Shown one piece after another: positions 5,828 through 5,909 of a stretch of 5,909 nt of DNA (position 1 is the first letter of the stretch; each line of letters opens with the position of its first letter). Source of the DNA: an uncultured beta proteobacterium (GTDB taxonomy: Bacteria; Pseudomonadota; Gammaproteobacteria; Burkholderiales; Burkholderiaceae_C); assembly GCA_903920405.1 (NCBI GenBank), contig CAIXMC010000154.1, positions 1-5,909 on the forward strand, in the 5' to 3' direction. The translations under genes were made by a program, and so were the position numbers. The notes beneath the pieces were generated by a model that worked only from the letters and a program-made list of their open reading frames with translations, was not told the DNA's origin and made no database searches.

Positions 5828-5909
5828 TCAGAGTTGGGAGGCAATGCTAGGCGCAAATCGCGCGGTGTGGCCATGCCACATAAGCGATTTGTAACGACGC
5901 AGTGCGCCC
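5828..5909. other. right-edge region with short palindrome, no recognised gene
   Basis: No product is recognised in the last 82 bases. The minus-strand frame leading into the PIN remnant stops at 5828-5830. A second minus-strand frame stays open from the edge to about 5740 but does not resemble PIN or any other family known to me. On the plus strand a short frame from ATG at 5796 to the TAA at 5890 is open but also unrecognised. TGTGGC (5866-5871) and GCCACA (5875-5880) form a perfect 6-bp inverted repeat around CAT. The sequence may belong to an insertion that cut off the PIN gene. Confidence 0.35.

Noticed and set aside
1..5909. tRNA or rRNA genes
   Set aside because: No cloverleaf with a T-loop GTTCRANNC pattern and no rRNA-like segment was seen on either strand.

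Overview
The window looks like a chromosomal piece of a betaproteobacterium, most likely Burkholderiales and close to Comamonadaceae. This rests on the dominant gene, a 1328-residue HrpA RNA helicase whose wording (for example the insertion between Walker A and the TQPRR motif, and the RLVPLPES and RTPQPVSVKRL stretches) matches what I remember of Comamonadaceae HrpA. Its linker also carries what looks like the palindromic repeat common in those genomes. The taxonomic call is recall-based and was not computed.

Layout: every feature I recognise as protein-coding lies on the minus strand, so transcription runs from high to low coordinates. From the right edge: 5828-5909 holds no recognisable gene, only a short palindrome. 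5651-5827 is the C-terminal part of a PIN-domain (VapC-like) protein whose frame is closed by a TGA just upstream. Its stop codon overlaps the TTG start of hrpA (5654-1668). Inside hrpA, 2542-2715 is a cluster of diverged ~55-bp repeats that supplies the linker of the helicase. 1343-1667 is non-coding, with a CGTTCCCA/TGGGAACG palindrome and an AT-rich hairpin. 869-1342 is a decayed DNA methyltransferase with two in-frame TAA codons, a probable frameshift and no C-terminal half. 682-868 holds two clean hairpins. 681-168 is an intact two-gene unit, DUF4160 followed by DUF2442. The first 167 bases hold nothing I recognise.

How the parts relate: hrpA is a core translation/RNA-metabolism gene. 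The rest is accessory material: a PIN toxin remnant on its 5' side, and a dead methyltransferase plus a toxin-antitoxin-like small gene pair on its 3' side. The AT-rich methyltransferase stretch differs visibly in composition from hrpA. I read the flanks as the worn remains of horizontally acquired defence or addiction modules around a conserved gene. I see no convincing new multi-gene system. The most unusual feature is the repeat cluster absorbed in frame into hrpA.
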